Part shown: one piece after another, positions 52,847 to 63,361 of the stretch | Numbering within the stretch: the first letter of the stretch is position 1 | How the letters are laid out: every line of letters begins with the position of its first letter | Assembly: GCF_003660265.1 (NCBI RefSeq) | Contig: NZ_QXQP01000005.1 | Coordinates: 29,159-93,158, forward strand | Source of the DNA: Helicobacter mehlei | GTDB taxonomy: Bacteria > Campylobacterota > Campylobacteria > Campylobacterales > Helicobacteraceae | Length of the DNA stretch: 64,000 bases | Direction: 5' to 3' | Notes under the pieces: model-generated | What the model saw: only the letters and a program-made list of their open reading frames with translations | Databases searched by the model: none | What the model was told of the DNA's origin: nothing | Program-made: the position numbers and the translations under genes

Positions 52847-52935
52847 TTTTTAAGCACCATATACACATAATAGCCCACACCGCCCACCAACACGCCGATT
52901 AAAAACATGAGCAAAAATAAGTCCAAAAAACCCAT
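52843..52935 (-). CDS. 30-residue single-span membrane protein
   Basis: ATG-to-TGA frame 'MGFLDLFLLMFLIGVLVGG' plus 'VGYYVYMVLKK', a single hydrophobic helix with a basic C-terminus. An AAGG ribosome-binding site lies 6 bp upstream and a strong extended -10 promoter is 20 bp further up. Its TGA overlaps the queH ATG, so it is the first gene of that transcript. Below usual annotation size; function unknown. Confidence 0.68.
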   Translation of the reverse strand: MGFLDLFLLMFLIGVLVGGVGYYVYMVLKK

Positions 52936-52954
52936 CGCCAACCTTGTTTTTGGG

Positions 52955-52963
52955 ATTATAGCA
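52955..52963 (-). promoter_or_regulatory. Extended -10 promoter for the small membrane protein and queH
   Basis: The minus strand reads TG-C-TATAAT, a perfect extended -10, 20 bp upstream of the 30-codon gene. Confidence 0.7.
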
Positions 52964-53002
52964 TAGCTAGCCCGCTAGGTAGCATTTTAAGTATTTTTTC
53001 TC

Positions 53003-53008
53003 TATAAT
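53003..53008 (+). promoter_or_regulatory. -10 box of the TlpA-like chemoreceptor gene
   Basis: TATAAT within CTCTATAATGGGG, 28 bp before the ATG at 53036. It is divergent from the queH promoter. Confidence 0.65.
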
Positions 53009-53035
53009 GGGGGATCGCCTAAAATTGGACTTGAA

Positions 53036-54955
53036 ATGGGATTTAAGAAAAAGATTGCATTGGTGTTAGCCACCGTTTTATTAGTAGGCTTTGGCACTTT
53101 TGGGGTTTTTATCGAGCGTTTTGTGCAAAAAATTGTGGTGAAAAGTGTCAAGGCTAATTTGCTAGAAATGGCGCACTCTAGCACGCGTTGGATTGCCGCT
53201 TGGAATGAGGATGACTTGCGTTTGTTCAAAATTGGGCTAGAACGCGTCGAGGCGTTAAAAATAACGCCTAACCATCTCCCTAATTTGGAACACTTGCGCG
53301 CAATTCTCTCTTATACCAACCAGACCCTACAAGCCTTGCACGTCTATATTGGACTGGAGAATGGAGCGATGTATTCCACCTTAGAAACGCCTAAAGGTTA
53401 TGATCCTAGGGTGCGCGATTGGTATAAGAGTGCCAAAAGTTTGAAGAAGGCTGAGTTTTACGGTGAAATTTACAAGGATGCCTTTACACAAAAGTTGGTC
53501 ATGGCCTATAGCGCGCCTCTTTATGTTGATGGGGAATTTGTAGGGGCTATGGGGGCGAGCGTTCCCCTGACTTTTTTCACCGACCATGTCAGCCTCTTGC
53601 GTTTTGGGGAGGAAGTGGGGGTTAGCATTTTGAGCGATAAGGGTTTTGTCATCACTTCAACCCGCTTAGAGGCAGGGATTGACATCCACAACTCTAACTC
53701 TGCGCTTAAAAATCTTTTTGACAAGATTGTAGCCCGACAAGAGGGGGTTTTAGTCCATACCGATCAAGGCCAAAAGGAGTTTTTGGTTTTCACCACGGTG
53801 CCTAGGTATAATTGGAAAATCATCGCGCGTATCCCTGTTAGTTTTGCCCTTAAAAGCGTGTCCTCTTTGCGGATTTTAATGTTTGGCATCTCTAGTTTTT
53901 TCTTGCTCCTAGTCTTGCTTGTCATGATCTCTTGGATTTACTACCTAGCCATGCCCTTAGAACGTTTAAATAGCTTGAGTTTGGACTTGACCAAGGGTAG
54001 TCGCGATTTGACCAAGCGTATCCCTCTCACAGAGGAGCAAAAGGGCAAAACCAAAGATGAGATCATCTCCATCGCCCAGCACATCAACACCTTTATTGAG
54101 CACATGCAAACCATCATGCTCAAATTCAAAAGTAGCGGATCGTCAAATGCCAATATCGCCCAAAGTGTGCGCGCTAAGGTCATCGAGATTCACAAGCGTG
54201 CAAGTCGGGCGATTGAGGTGCTCAAGGGCACGTATGATCGCAGTGAGAGCAATGCAAACAAGGTGCTTGATTGTTTGCAAAACACCAATAGCAATAACGA
54301 GAAGCTATACAGCACGGGCGCGCAACTCCAGCAAGTGCAAGAACAAATGGAGTCCCTCAATGCACGCTTAAACACCAATGCCAAACAAAGTGTAGAGTTT
54401 TCGCATAAACTTGAGGAGACCTCTCGAAGCACGGATAACATCAAAGAGGTTTTAACCATCATCGATGACATTGCTGCCCAAACCAACTTATTGGCCCTTA
54501 ATGCCGCCATAGAGGCCGCGCGGGCGGGCGAGCATGGGCGCGGATTTGCGGTGGTGGCTGATGAGGTCAGAAAATTAGCCGAAAAAACGCAAAATAGCTT
54601 GACAAGTATTAATTCTACCATTAATGAGATGGTACAAAGTGTGGGCGATGTGAATCACAGCCTCAATCAGAATGCCCAAGAACTCGTGGAAACCGCCAAG
54701 TTAGCCACCAGCGTGCAGACGATTATGCAAACCAGCATGCAGAATATCCAAGAAGTGATCGATAACACCCGTGCAGATGTCAAAGAATTAGAAAGCGTGG
54801 TTGCGCACACCCAAGAGATGAACGATGAAATCAGCCAAATTAACACCATTGCTAGCCAGAACTTAGAAGACATTAGCGATATCCACAAAGCCAGCGACAC
54901 CTTTGGCGATATCGCTAACGAGCTTAACGCAGATTTAGAAAAGTTCAAGGTTTAA
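53036..54955 (+). CDS. Methyl-accepting chemotaxis protein, TlpA-like
   Basis: A 639-residue transmembrane chemoreceptor. TM1 is about residues 5-26, a periplasmic dCache-type sensor covers ~30-275 ('[25 protein letters not shown]', the Cache ligand-pocket region), TM2 is about 281-308, and HAMP and the signalling hairpin with '[18 protein letters not shown]' follow. Synteny with queH identifies it as the likely counterpart of H. pylori TlpA (arginine/bicarbonate and acid responses reported). The ligand is not readable. Transcribed from its own promoter; 43 bp separate it from the next gene. Confidence 0.88.
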   Translation: MGFKKKIALVLATVLLVGFGTFGVFIERFVQKIVVKSVKANLLEMAHSSTRWIAAWNEDDLRLFKIGLERVEALKITPNHLPNLEHLRAILSYTNQTLQALHVYIGLENGAMYSTLETPKGYDPRVRDWYKSAKSLKKAEFYGEIYKDAFTQKLVMAYSAPLYVDGEFVGAMGASVPLTFFTDHVSLLRFGEEVGVSILSDKGFVITSTRLEAGIDIHNSNSALKNLFDKIVARQEGVLVHTDQGQKEFLVFTTVPRYNWKIIARIPVSFALKSVSSLRILMFGISSFFLLLVLLVMISWIYYLAMPLERLNSLSLDLTKGSRDLTKRIPLTEEQKGKTKDEIISIAQHINTFIEHMQTIMLKFKSSGSSNANIAQSVRAKVIEIHKRASRAIEVLKGTYDRSESNANKVLDCLQNTNSNNEKLYSTGAQLQQVQEQMESLNARLNTNAKQSVEFSHKLEETSRSTDNIKEVLTIIDDIAAQTNLLALNAAIEAARAGEHGRGFAVVADEVRKLAEKTQNSLTSINSTINEMVQSVGDVNHSLNQNAQELVETAKLATSVQTIMQTSMQNIQEVIDNTRADVKELESVVAHTQEMNDEISQINTIASQNLEDISDIHKASDTFGDIANELNADLEKFKV

Positions 54956-54998
54956 GGCCACAAGAAGGCTTGTAAGATTATGTGCCATTTCAAATAAA

Positions 54999-56195
54999 AT
55001 GATACGGTTACTTCTCTTAGCTTTCTTGGTCTTAAATCTGCAGGGCAAAGAACATGTATTGACTATCATGATTCCAATGGAAAAACCCAAAGAAGCTAAA
55101 AACACCCAATTTTTCAAGGCGTTTAAGACACTCTATGACTACATGGACAAGTCTTTTAAAGAAATAGAACCTCATGATCCAAACGAGAGACAGTCTTATC
55201 CCGATCGTCTATCAATCATGGCAGATTATACAGATGCCTCCATCCCCCTAGCCAAAGCTGTAGCTAGGCAAATACCCTTTCTTCAAGAATTTAAACCCAA
55301 AAACCAAAGAGAAGAGCTTTTCTTAGCCCATGTTAAAGACATGGAAATACCCCATGTCCTAGATGTAATCGATATCCTCACCCCCATCCCCGCTACCCAT
55401 AGAGTAAAACCAAAAACCGCAGCCCATATGTTTTTAGATTCCGTTGCCTTTCTCTACACACCTTTGTTCAACGCCCACAAGGCTGGGCTAGATGTGATCG
55501 CCTATCTCCAACAACTCCACAAGGGAATTTCTCAAAAACAACTCGATGGGAGCATCCAAAAGATCATAAAGTTGTTTGATGAGGGTGTTCACCAGATCGG
55601 ATTGTTCAACACGACAAGAGATCTTGACAAAGTGTTTAAAAACATTGTCCCCCATCAACCTTTTAGAAAACGCCTCACCCAAGATATGTATTATGCAGGA
55701 AAACTGATGGGGGCTTTTAGGTTAGACTGGGGCGAATGGGCTAGTATAGTTGTCAGTACAATCCTAAAGAGTGAAATACCACCAACCTTTGTGTTGGAGA
55801 ATGACTTTTTTGTATTTGTGAGCAAAAACGCCCAACGCATAGACCCCGAACACCTCTTTGATTACTACATAGCACGGGTGTTCCCCTTAAATCGTAACGC
55901 CTCTTTTTACGATCGCTTACAAAATGACGACCCCAAGATTTTAAAAGACACGCTAAACGACCACCCCACCATGTGCCTAAGCCCTAAATATTTAAGCCCC
56001 AAATCCCGCCAAACCTGCCTACAACTCTTCCAAGCCCAAACTTACAACGCCCAAGACATTCAAGAGCAATTACACCTTCTGCGTTTGATTTCCATTGATG
56101 ATGCCCCCTGTGTGTATTTAGACCCTAAGGATAAACTCCAAGTGTTTAAGTCTAATAATGCGATCTGCCAAACCCTACAAAAGATTGAATTTTAA
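54999..56195 (+). CDS. Secreted protein of unknown function
   Basis: A 398-residue protein with a signal peptide ('MIRLLLLAFLVLNLQG'). The mature part is helical and mostly hydrophilic, with no transmembrane segment, lipobox or catalytic motif that I recognise. Four Cys lie in the C-terminal quarter ('MCLSPKYLS', 'QTCLQLF', 'APCVYLD', 'NAICQTL'), which may form disulfides in the periplasm. The ribosome-binding site is poor. By eye its first half is more A/T-rich than neighbouring genes. It could be a species-group-specific gene. Confidence 0.65.
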   Translation: MIRLLLLAFLVLNLQGKEHVLTIMIPMEKPKEAKNTQFFKAFKTLYDYMDKSFKEIEPHDPNERQSYPDRLSIMADYTDASIPLAKAVARQIPFLQEFKPKNQREELFLAHVKDMEIPHVLDVIDILTPIPATHRVKPKTAAHMFLDSVAFLYTPLFNAHKAGLDVIAYLQQLHKGISQKQLDGSIQKIIKLFDEGVHQIGLFNTTRDLDKVFKNIVPHQPFRKRLTQDMYYAGKLMGAFRLDWGEWASIVVSTILKSEIPPTFVLENDFFVFVSKNAQRIDPEHLFDYYIARVFPLNRNASFYDRLQNDDPKILKDTLNDHPTMCLSPKYLSPKSRQTCLQLFQAQTYNAQDIQEQLHLLRLISIDDAPCVYLDPKDKLQVFKSNNAICQTLQKIEF

Positions 56196-57337
56196 GGGTT
56201 CACTTTTAAAGATCGCTCCCATTTCCATTCCGTGTATTTTTTCAGCCACGCAGCAATTTGACCGGCAAAATTAAAACGACCTACACGTCCAATAGCATAG
56301 CGCGCACCCAAAGAGCAGATCAAGCCCTTTTCTTGAAAAATAAAGGGCGCATTTGGGGCCTTATCCTCTAGGATCAGCCCAAATTGGCTACCCAAGTAAG
56401 CCCCCATTTGGCTAGCTAGCTGGGCACTTGCTGGATAGAATTTGCCCAATGGGTTTTTAAAGGCTGCACAATCGCCCAATACAAATATGCCTTGTTGTGG
56501 CATGTCCATAGGTTCTAAAAAGGCATTGACTTCTACTCTAGCGCGCGCGCTCGTCAAAAAGGGGGAGTTTTCTACCACTTGATTTCCCCTAACCCCACAA
56601 GTCCAAAAAATAAAATCTGCCATGATATCTTGTTTTGCGTGTTCTTTTTGGACCACCACCCTATCCGGGCAACATTCTAAAATCTTAGCTCCCACCTCTA
56701 AATGCACACCTAGACTCTGTAAATAAGCCACGCCCTTTTGCACCAACCGATCAGAGAACATGGGTAAAATTTGGGGCATAGCTTCTATGCATGTGATTTT
56801 AGCTTGGCTGGGATCAAACCCGTATTTTTTGAAAAACTTAGGGAGATGATCGCTTAGCGCGCCTATGAGCTCAATCCCACTAAACCCACCCCCGCACACC
56901 ACCACGCTAAAATGCCCCTTGCAGGCTTGGATGGCTTGTAATAACTCTTGGTGGGTATTTTGTGCCTCTTTGTAGCTAACAAGTGCCCTTGTATGTTCTC
57001 TAACCCCATGCACCCCAAAACCCTCACTAGAAAAGCCCAGCCCCACAATGAGCTTATCATAGGCATATACGCCCCTTTGTCCCCGCACGCTTCTCGCTTG
57101 AATCTCTAGCACCCGATCCTCTATGAATTGCACGCCACTAGGTAAGATTTTAGAGAGTTCTAGGGCATGTTGTGATGCCCCCATTGCTACTTCATGCAAG
57201 AGAGTGCTAAAATAATGCAACGGACTTTTTGAGATTAAAGTAATTTGGCATTTTTTGTGCACAGATACACTCAACGCTTTTAAAAAGGCTAAGGACGCAT
57301 AGCCTGCTCCCAAAACCAACACTCTTGGTGAATTCAT
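56192..57337 (-). CDS. Type II NADH dehydrogenase-like flavoprotein
   Basis: A 381-residue NDH-2/sulfide:quinone-reductase family flavoprotein. The first Rossmann motif is 'RVLVLGAGYASLAFLKAL', the second is 'SVVVCGGGFSGIELIGAL', and the FAD-binding 'GIFVLGDCAAF' is followed by 'PASAQLASQMG', the NDH-2 quinone-side motif. The C-terminal amphipathic segment would anchor it to the inner membrane. No redox Cys pair of sulfide reductases is seen, which favours NDH-2. It is convergent with the secreted-protein gene, the two stop codons overlapping. Confidence 0.82.
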   Translation of the reverse strand: MNSPRVLVLGAGYASLAFLKALSVSVHKKCQITLISKSPLHYFSTLLHEVAMGASQHALELSKILPSGVQFIEDRVLEIQARSVRGQRGVYAYDKLIVGLGFSSEGFGVHGVREHTRALVSYKEAQNTHQELLQAIQACKGHFSVVVCGGGFSGIELIGALSDHLPKFFKKYGFDPSQAKITCIEAMPQILPMFSDRLVQKGVAYLQSLGVHLEVGAKILECCPDRVVVQKEHAKQDIMADFIFWTCGVRGNQVVENSPFLTSARARVEVNAFLEPMDMPQQGIFVLGDCAAFKNPLGKFYPASAQLASQMGAYLGSQFGLILEDKAPNAPFIFQEKGLICSLGARYAIGRVGRFNFAGQIAAWLKKYTEWKWERSLKVNP

Positions 57338-57392
57338 GTGATATACCCTTTGTGATCTGCTAGAGATTTTTTGTATGCATAGACGTAGAATT

Positions 57393-58031
57393 TTAAACTT
57401 GGCGGAGTTGTTGGTTTTCTAAGAGGTAAGTGCGGCTACAATCCCGGGCGATTTTTTGATCGTGGGTGGCGAGCACTAGGATGCCCTTGTTGTCGTGAAT
57501 ATAGGCATGCATGGCTTGCATCACGGCTAGGGCGGTGGTGCTGTCTAAATTGCCCGTAGGTTCGTCTGCAAAAATGATTTTGGGCTTTTTGGTGAGGATT
57601 CGAGCAATGGAGAGGCGTTGTTGTTGCCCGCCACTCAGTTCGCCAACATGTTGGTTTAGGGTGTGGGCGATACCCAGAGTTTCTAAAAGTTCTGGAGAAA
57701 TGGGCTGTTTGCTCAAAATGGAGGCCACTTGGAGATTTTCAAGCGCATTAAAACCCTTAAAAAGGTAGTGGGCTTGGAAAATGATCCCAATGGCATAACG
57801 CCTAATATCCAAGAGGGTTTTTAAGGGCAAAGCGTAAATATCGGGATGTTCTAGCAAACCAACTTGACCCTGCAAGGGTTGTAGCATGGTAGATAGGTGG
57901 TTTAAAAGGGTGCTTTTACCACTCCCACTCACCCCTAAAAGGGCAATGGATTCTTGAGGGCGCACATGCAGATGCACATCTTGATAGAGCCAAGTATCAA
58001 AGCGGTGGGCGATATGGGTGGCTTCTAACAT
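57393..58031 (-). CDS. LolD-like ABC transporter ATPase
   Basis: A 212-residue ATPase: Walker A '[11 protein letters not shown]', signature 'LSGGQQQRLSIAR', Walker B '[12 protein letters not shown]' and switch 'LATHD'. It resembles LolD, the lipoprotein-release ATPase; the matching permease is not in this window. Its location directly downstream (8 bp) of lnt, the enzyme that completes lipoprotein acylation, supports a role in lipoprotein sorting. The same gene pair occurs in H. pylori. Assignment to Lol rather than another MacB-type exporter is inferred. Confidence 0.78.
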   Translation of the reverse strand: MLEATHIAHRFDTWLYQDVHLHVRPQESIALLGVSGSGKSTLLNHLSTMLQPLQGQVGLLEHPDIYALPLKTLLDIRRYAIGIIFQAHYLFKGFNALENLQVASILSKQPISPELLETLGIAHTLNQHVGELSGGQQQRLSIARILTKKPKIIFADEPTGNLDSTTALAVMQAMHAYIHDNKGILVLATHDQKIARDCSRTYLLENQQLRQV

Positions 58032-58039
58032 GGTTGTCC

Positions 58040-59320
58040 TTAATAGATATGATCGCCTAGCAAAGCGGGGGTTAAAATATAAGAGGGGGAAAGATTGACG
58101 CTGTGGATGATGGTTTTATTAAAGCGTCTAGCGTAGTATTTTAAGAGCATGCGTTGCAAAAAGGGCTCAATGCTGGGTACAAACCATGCGTTGTTGCTGA
58201 TGACCACCAAATTTGGGGGGCTATTTTCATAGGCTTGCCTAGAAGTGCCCTCATAGCAGACAAGGGGTCTAAAATCTAAATGTTGGGTTTTGATGTCGCT
58301 GAAATGGGGTGCATTGCCTAATTTAAAAACATCGGCTCCAAAAAAGAAACGATCCAAGTAGTCGGCTAAAAAACTAGGTAAGGGCATGCGCTCCCCAAAG
58401 GGGGCTAGAATGACTTTATGGGCATAGTGGTAATCCCCCTGATCAAAAACATAGGTAGAGTTGTAGATCGTGTCATTTTCTTCATAAAGTGCGCCGGTGA
58501 TGATGGTGATTTGCTGGCTTAAGCTCAAAAGTGTGGGGATCAAGTTACTTTTATTGAGCGCGATGGGGAAGGCGGTTTCTGGCAGGATCACTACTTGTTT
58601 TTGGGCTTGGATGGCTTGTTGGATGGTGGTCAGATTAAGGGCGATTGTGGCATCTAAAAATTCAGGTTGCCATTTTGTTTTTTGGCTGGTGTTGGTTTGC
58701 ACCACTTCTAGGGCGTTTGGATCAAGCGTGCTAGCAGGTTGTTTCCAGTTGATACACAGCACCAGCAACACCACAGCCAAGATTTTAGAGGGGGCATATA
58801 GGGACTTAAAGAACATAAAATTCTTGTAGCGTTGCATGAAAAGAGCAATCGCCACGATCACGCCTAAGAAACTGAGTCGATCCACTTTGAAACCCGAGTA
58901 GGCAAAAAAGGCATCGGGGACAAACCAGTCAAATCCAAAGGGGTGGATGTAGCTAGAGAGCCAAAGGGTGACTATGCGGTATAAAAGGGAATTAAAATAG
59001 AGCAGTCCATAAAACACCACCGCATAACACAGCGCGATTAAAACCATGATCAAGGGCATTAAAAAGACATTGTCATTGTAGCGGAAACTCAGCGCACACC
59101 AATAAAACAAACCCAAACCCACCCAAAATCCAAAGAAAAAACGCTTTTTAGCCGGCACGCTCAAATATGCCCACACGCTCAAAGGCGCGCTAAAACTCCC
59201 AAAGATCATCAAGGGTATGGGGTGATGGGCTAGCAATAGAGCACCATAGACGGGCAATAAAAACAACGGTATACACACACATACAAAGCCATAACCCCTC
59301 CATAACGATCGCGCAGACAA
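58040..59320 (-). CDS. lnt: Apolipoprotein N-acyltransferase
   Basis: Adds the third acyl chain to lipoproteins at the outer face of the inner membrane. At 426 residues it is shorter than E. coli Lnt. About six N-terminal helices are followed by a nitrilase-like domain with the triad Glu ('VVILPETAFP'), Lys ('HKVILAPFGERMP') and Cys ('PLVCYEGTS'). TTG start. It is divergent from cvpA and upstream of the LolD-like gene. Its many lipoprotein substrates in this window include Lpp20, the LpoB-like and FlgP-like proteins. Confidence 0.9.
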   Translation of the reverse strand: MSARSLWRGYGFVCVCIPLFLLPVYGALLLAHHPIPLMIFGSFSAPLSVWAYLSVPAKKRFFFGFWVGLGLFYWCALSFRYNDNVFLMPLIMVLIALCYAVVFYGLLYFNSLLYRIVTLWLSSYIHPFGFDWFVPDAFFAYSGFKVDRLSFLGVIVAIALFMQRYKNFMFFKSLYAPSKILAVVLLVLCINWKQPASTLDPNALEVVQTNTSQKTKWQPEFLDATIALNLTTIQQAIQAQKQVVILPETAFPIALNKSNLIPTLLSLSQQITIITGALYEENDTIYNSTYVFDQGDYHYAHKVILAPFGERMPLPSFLADYLDRFFFGADVFKLGNAPHFSDIKTQHLDFRPLVCYEGTSRQAYENSPPNLVVISNNAWFVPSIEPFLQRMLLKYYARRFNKTIIHSVNLSPSYILTPALLGDHIY

Positions 59321-59362
59321 AGTACCACCTAATTAATAAAGTTTTGCCTATAATTTTAAGAT

Positions 59363-59368
59363 TATAAT
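59363..59368 (+). promoter_or_regulatory. -10 box in the lnt/cvpA divergent region
   Basis: TATAAT 62 bp before the cvpA ATG. The A/T-rich 110-bp gap also contains a TATAAT on the minus strand suited to lnt. Confidence 0.45.
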
Positions 59369-59430
59369 TGTAGAATACGGCTTAAAGTCTTAAAAAGAAT
59401 AGCACTTGTGGTATTAGGGAATGGGCGTTA

Positions 59431-60027
59431 ATGGCTTACTATTTTGATGTTACGCTAGCTGTTTTGATTTTACTCATTGGGATTCGGGGTTTTTACAAGG
59501 GCTTGATTGATGAAGTGGCTGGCTTGCTGGGCATTGTGGCAGGCGTGTATCTCGCCTCTAGATTTGCCGGAGTTGCCGGGGAATGGTTTTCTGGTCACAT
59601 CTACCACATACCCAACGACTCACTGGCTACTTTGATAGGCTTTGTGATCGTGTTGGCCAGCATCTGGATTGCATTTTTGATCCTTGGTGTTTTTGTCAGT
59701 AAGCTGGTGAATCTGAGTGGTTTGGGCATCATTGATCGGGTTTTGGGATTTATCTTCTCATGCGCCAAGATGTTTTTAGTCTTTGCCTTTCTAGTCTATG
59801 GTCTCTCCAGGTTATCAGCCATGAAAGATGTTGATCAGTATTTGCGCACCCATAGTCAAATTTACCCTTATATGCAGGAGGTCGCCTCGCATATCATGCA
59901 ATTACAAGGCGTGCGCGAGCTTAGCAAGGTGATCCAACCCAAAAGTTCTACAGGAAAGCCCGCAGATAAGCCCGCAGATAAGCCCCAAGAGCCCCCAACC
60001 CCTCCCCAAGAAAAAATCAATTTGTAA
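59431..60027 (+). CDS. cvpA: CvpA-family membrane protein
   Basis: A 198-residue inner-membrane protein with four hydrophobic helices. The CvpA motif is 'VTLAVLILLIGIRGFYKGLIDEVAGLLG' (core 'GIRGFYKGLIDEVAG'), followed by 'GLGIIDRVLGFIFSCAKMFL'. A Pro/Lys/Asp-rich C-terminal tail has the short repeat 'PADKPADKPQ'. CvpA is linked to colicin V export and envelope homeostasis. It begins the cvpA-lysS-glyA run, with 10 bp to lysS, the same order as in H. pylori. Confidence 0.88.
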   Translation: MAYYFDVTLAVLILLIGIRGFYKGLIDEVAGLLGIVAGVYLASRFAGVAGEWFSGHIYHIPNDSLATLIGFVIVLASIWIAFLILGVFVSKLVNLSGLGIIDRVLGFIFSCAKMFLVFAFLVYGLSRLSAMKDVDQYLRTHSQIYPYMQEVASHIMQLQGVRELSKVIQPKSSTGKPADKPADKPQEPPTPPQEKINL

Positions 60028-60037
60028 AGTTTGATCC

Positions 60038-61540
60038 ATGTTTGATAATCCCTATATCCAACAACGCATCCAAAAGGGCGAGCATTTGCGCCAAATGGCT
60101 TTAAATCCCTATGACAACCAAGTTACGCGCACTCTAGAAAATGCCACATTTTTAGAGCACTTTAAAGACTTGCACGCCCAAGAAGAGTCTAAAGACCCCA
60201 GTAGCGTGCATGCCCTCGTGGGGCGGGTGCGTTTTGTCCGCTTGATGGGCAAGGCGTGCTTTATGAAGATCGAAGATCAAAGTGCCTTAGTACAAGTCTA
60301 TTTGTCCCAAAACGATGTGGGTAAAGAAGGTTTTGAGAACTTTAAAAAATGCGTGGAAGTGGGGGACATTCTCAATGTAACGGGCTACCCCTTTGTTACC
60401 AAAACGGGCGAATTGAGCCTACACGCCACCACTTATAAAATCCTCACCAAAGCTATTGTGCCCTTGCCTGAAAAATTCCATGGCTTGAGCGACATTGAGT
60501 TACGCTACCGCCAACGCTATGTGGATTTGATTGCCAACCCCGAAGTCAAAGAGGTTTTTAAAACCCGTAGCCAAGTTGTGGCTATTATCCGCCGTTTTTT
60601 TGAGCAAAGGGGTTTTTTGGAAGTGGAAACTCCGATGATGCACCCCATCGCTGGAGGGGCTAATGCACGCCCCTTTATCACCTACCACAATGCTCTAGAG
60701 GTGGAACGCTACCTGCGTATCGCCCCTGAATTGTATTTAAAACGCTTGGTGGTGGGCGGGTTTGAGGCGGTTTTTGAGATCAACCGCAATTTCAGAAATG
60801 AGGGCATGGATCACTCCCACAACCCCGAATTTACGATGCTGGAATTTTATTGGGCGTATAAGACTTATGAGGATTTGATCGCGCTGACCCAAGAATTATT
60901 CCATGAACTCTTAAAAACCCTCCAACTGCCCACCCAAATCCCCTACCAAGACTTAATGATTGACTTTAACGCCTTTAGTGTGATGAGTTTTAGGCAAGCA
61001 CTCTTGGAAATTGGAGGCATAGCGTTGGGAGTTTTAGAAGACCCCGAGCAATTAAGAGATTTTTTAACCCGACAGGGGGTGACCTTGGAGGTGTCTTTAA
61101 ATTACGGGCAACTTTTAGCGCAAGCCTTTGATTTGCTTGTAGAACCCAAGCTCATTAACCCGACCTTCATCACGCAATACCCTATAGAGATTAGCCCTCT
61201 GGCACGCCGCAACGATCGTGATCCCAGTATCGCCGATCGCTTTGAGCTTTTTATCGCGGGCAAGGAGATCGCCAATGGCTTTAGTGAGCTTAACGACCCA
61301 ATCGATCAATATACCCGTTTTGAGGAACAAGTCAAAGCCAAAGAACAAGGCGATGAGGAAGCGCAATTCATGGATGAGGATTATGTTTGGGCATTAGGGC
61401 ATGGCATGCCACCCACAGCTGGGGAGGGGATCGGCATTGATCGGCTGGTGATGTTGCTCACCAATGCCAAGAGCATTAAAGATGTGATTTTATTCCCGGC
61501 GATGAAACCCCTACCCCCCAAAGAGAGAGTCCATGAATAG
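60038..61540 (+). CDS. lysS: Lysyl-tRNA synthetase, class II
   Basis: A 500-residue class IIb aminoacyl-tRNA synthetase. The N-terminal OB fold ('[29 protein letters not shown]') binds the anticodon. Motif 1 includes '[22 protein letters not shown]', motif 2 '[26 protein letters not shown]', and motif 3 '[26 protein letters not shown]'. Overlaps glyA by 8 bp, so the two are coupled. Confidence 0.96.
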   Translation: MFDNPYIQQRIQKGEHLRQMALNPYDNQVTRTLENATFLEHFKDLHAQEESKDPSSVHALVGRVRFVRLMGKACFMKIEDQSALVQVYLSQNDVGKEGFENFKKCVEVGDILNVTGYPFVTKTGELSLHATTYKILTKAIVPLPEKFHGLSDIELRYRQRYVDLIANPEVKEVFKTRSQVVAIIRRFFEQRGFLEVETPMMHPIAGGANARPFITYHNALEVERYLRIAPELYLKRLVVGGFEAVFEINRNFRNEGMDHSHNPEFTMLEFYWAYKTYEDLIALTQELFHELLKTLQLPTQIPYQDLMIDFNAFSVMSFRQALLEIGGIALGVLEDPEQLRDFLTRQGVTLEVSLNYGQLLAQAFDLLVEPKLINPTFITQYPIEISPLARRNDRDPSIADRFELFIAGKEIANGFSELNDPIDQYTRFEEQVKAKEQGDEEAQFMDEDYVWALGHGMPPTAGEGIGIDRLVMLLTNAKSIKDVILFPAMKPLPPKERVHE

Positions 61541-62783
61541 ACCTTGTTATGTACAAAAGAGCGACCCAGAGATTTTTAGCTACCTGCAAGAGGAATTAAA
61601 ACGCCAAAACGACCATCTGGAGATGATCGCTAGTGAAAATTACACCTTTGAAAGTGTGATGGAGGTGATGGGGAGCATTCTAACCAATAAATACGCGGAA
61701 GGCTACCCCTTTAAACGCTACTACGGGGGCTGTGAAGTGGTGGATAAAATCGAACAATTGGCCATTGATCGGGCTAAAGAGTTATTTTCCTGTGCATTTG
61801 CCAATGTCCAGCCCCATTCGGGGAGCCAAGCCAATATGGCAGTCTATCACGCTTTGCTCAAGCCCTATGACAAGATTTTAAGCATGGATCTAAGTTGTGG
61901 GGGGCATTTAACGCATGCTTCCCCGGTGAGTTTGACGGGCAAACATTTCCATGGCTTTCACTATGGAGTCAATGATCAAGGCTGGATTGATTATGACCAA
62001 GTGCGCCAAATCGCTAAGTTGGTGCGCCCCCAGATTATTGTTTGCGGGTATTCAGCCTATCCTCGCGAAATTGATTTTAAGAGTTTCCGCGAAATTGCTG
62101 ATGAGGTGGGTGCATTTTTGCTAGGCGATATCGCCCACATTGCTGGGTTGGTCGTGGCTGGCGAGCACCCCCACCCCTTCCCCCACTGTCATGTGGTGAG
62201 TAGCACCACACACAAGACCCTAAGAGGTCCTAGGGGCGGACTGATTTTGAGCAATGACGAGCAAATCGCCACTAAAATTAATCGTGCCATTTTTCCGGGC
62301 ACACAGGGTGGGCCTTTAATGCATGTTATCGGGGCTAAGGCGGTGGGATTTCTAGAAAATCTCAAACCCACTTGGAAAATTTACGCTAAACAGGTGAAAC
62401 AAAATATCCAAGTCTTGGCGCAAGAACTCTCCAAACGCGGGTTTGAGCTGGTGAGTGGGGGGAGTGATAACCACTTGATCTTGATGCGTTTTAGCGACTT
62501 TACGGGCAAGGATGCCGAACAAGCCCTAGGGCGCGCAGGTATTGCCACCAACAAAAACACGATCCCGGGTGAGACTAGAAGCCCTTTTGTAACCAGCGGA
62601 TTAAGGCTAGGTTCAGCAGCTCTGACTAGTAGAGGCATGGAAGATAAGGCTTTTGCCTTCATTGCCAATAAGATTGCTGATGTGCTAGGGGATATCCACA
62701 ACACAGACAAACAAGCCCGCATTAAAGCTGAGGTTGCCGAATTTGTGCGCCCCTATCTAAGTTATGACTCCCCCATCTTTTAA
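61533..62783 (+). CDS. glyA: Serine hydroxymethyltransferase
   Basis: A 416-residue PLP enzyme that interconverts serine and glycine and loads tetrahydrofolate with one-carbon units. PLP-binding Lys lies in '[16 protein letters not shown]'. '[31 protein letters not shown]' and the C-terminal '[21 protein letters not shown]' confirm the family. It overlaps lysS by 8 bp. The order lysS-glyA is as in H. pylori. Confidence 0.96.
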   Translation: MNRPCYVQKSDPEIFSYLQEELKRQNDHLEMIASENYTFESVMEVMGSILTNKYAEGYPFKRYYGGCEVVDKIEQLAIDRAKELFSCAFANVQPHSGSQANMAVYHALLKPYDKILSMDLSCGGHLTHASPVSLTGKHFHGFHYGVNDQGWIDYDQVRQIAKLVRPQIIVCGYSAYPREIDFKSFREIADEVGAFLLGDIAHIAGLVVAGEHPHPFPHCHVVSSTTHKTLRGPRGGLILSNDEQIATKINRAIFPGTQGGPLMHVIGAKAVGFLENLKPTWKIYAKQVKQNIQVLAQELSKRGFELVSGGSDNHLILMRFSDFTGKDAEQALGRAGIATNKNTIPGETRSPFVTSGLRLGSAALTSRGMEDKAFAFIANKIADVLGDIHNTDKQARIKAEVAEFVRPYLSYDSPIF

Positions 62784-62792
62784 AGGATAATA

Positions 62793-63335
62793 ATGACTGA
62801 GATGGATTTAAAACTCATTAAAATGCAAACAAGCCATTATTTTGAGCTCAAACTCGGTTTGGGGCAGAGAGTTACGCATTTGGGGCGTTGCTACTATGAC
62901 AAGTTCGAACGAGTCGATGCCTCTTTGAGCTCCACGCTGATTCAAAAACATTGGAAAAAAGAGATCACCATTGCACATGGCTTGATTTTGGCTAACAACA
63001 AGGTCGAAAATATTGTCTTTGATTACAACGGACGCACTCCCGATCGCTTTTACCATAAAGCCCAACTCTTGCTAAGAGAGGAGGGTTTTATCAACTTTAC
63101 CGCCTATGAGAGCAAAACCCCGGGGCATTTGCATTTGTACGTGCATAAAGGACACACCGAGCTAGGTGAAGGGTATCGTTTGGCTAAGACCCTTTCAATG
63201 AGGTTGGCACAGAACCTGCCTAATGAATGGCGGGTTTTTCCTAATAGCGATCTCCCTCCTTTTTTTAATATCCTCATCTTGCCCTATGCTATCTTTGCCA
63301 AAGAACGTGGAGCAAGCTGGGCGAAACATTTGTAG
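62793..63335 (+). CDS. Conserved epsilonproteobacterial protein (DUF1882-like)
   Basis: A 180-residue cytoplasmic protein of unknown function. It starts 9 bp after glyA behind AAAGGA. Conserved-looking blocks are '[27 protein letters not shown]', '[20 protein letters not shown]', '[23 protein letters not shown]' (His-rich) and '[17 protein letters not shown]'. The [10 protein letters not shown] segment could bind metal, but nothing proves it. The gene follows glyA in H. pylori as well and is followed by a membrane-anchored protein gene. Confidence 0.78.
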   Translation: MTEMDLKLIKMQTSHYFELKLGLGQRVTHLGRCYYDKFERVDASLSSTLIQKHWKKEITIAHGLILANNKVENIVFDYNGRTPDRFYHKAQLLLREEGFINFTAYESKTPGHLHLYVHKGHTELGEGYRLAKTLSMRLAQNLPNEWRVFPNSDLPPFFNILILPYAIFAKERGASWAKHL

Positions 63336-63361
63336 GTTTCAGATCATCTTAAAGGAAAGAC

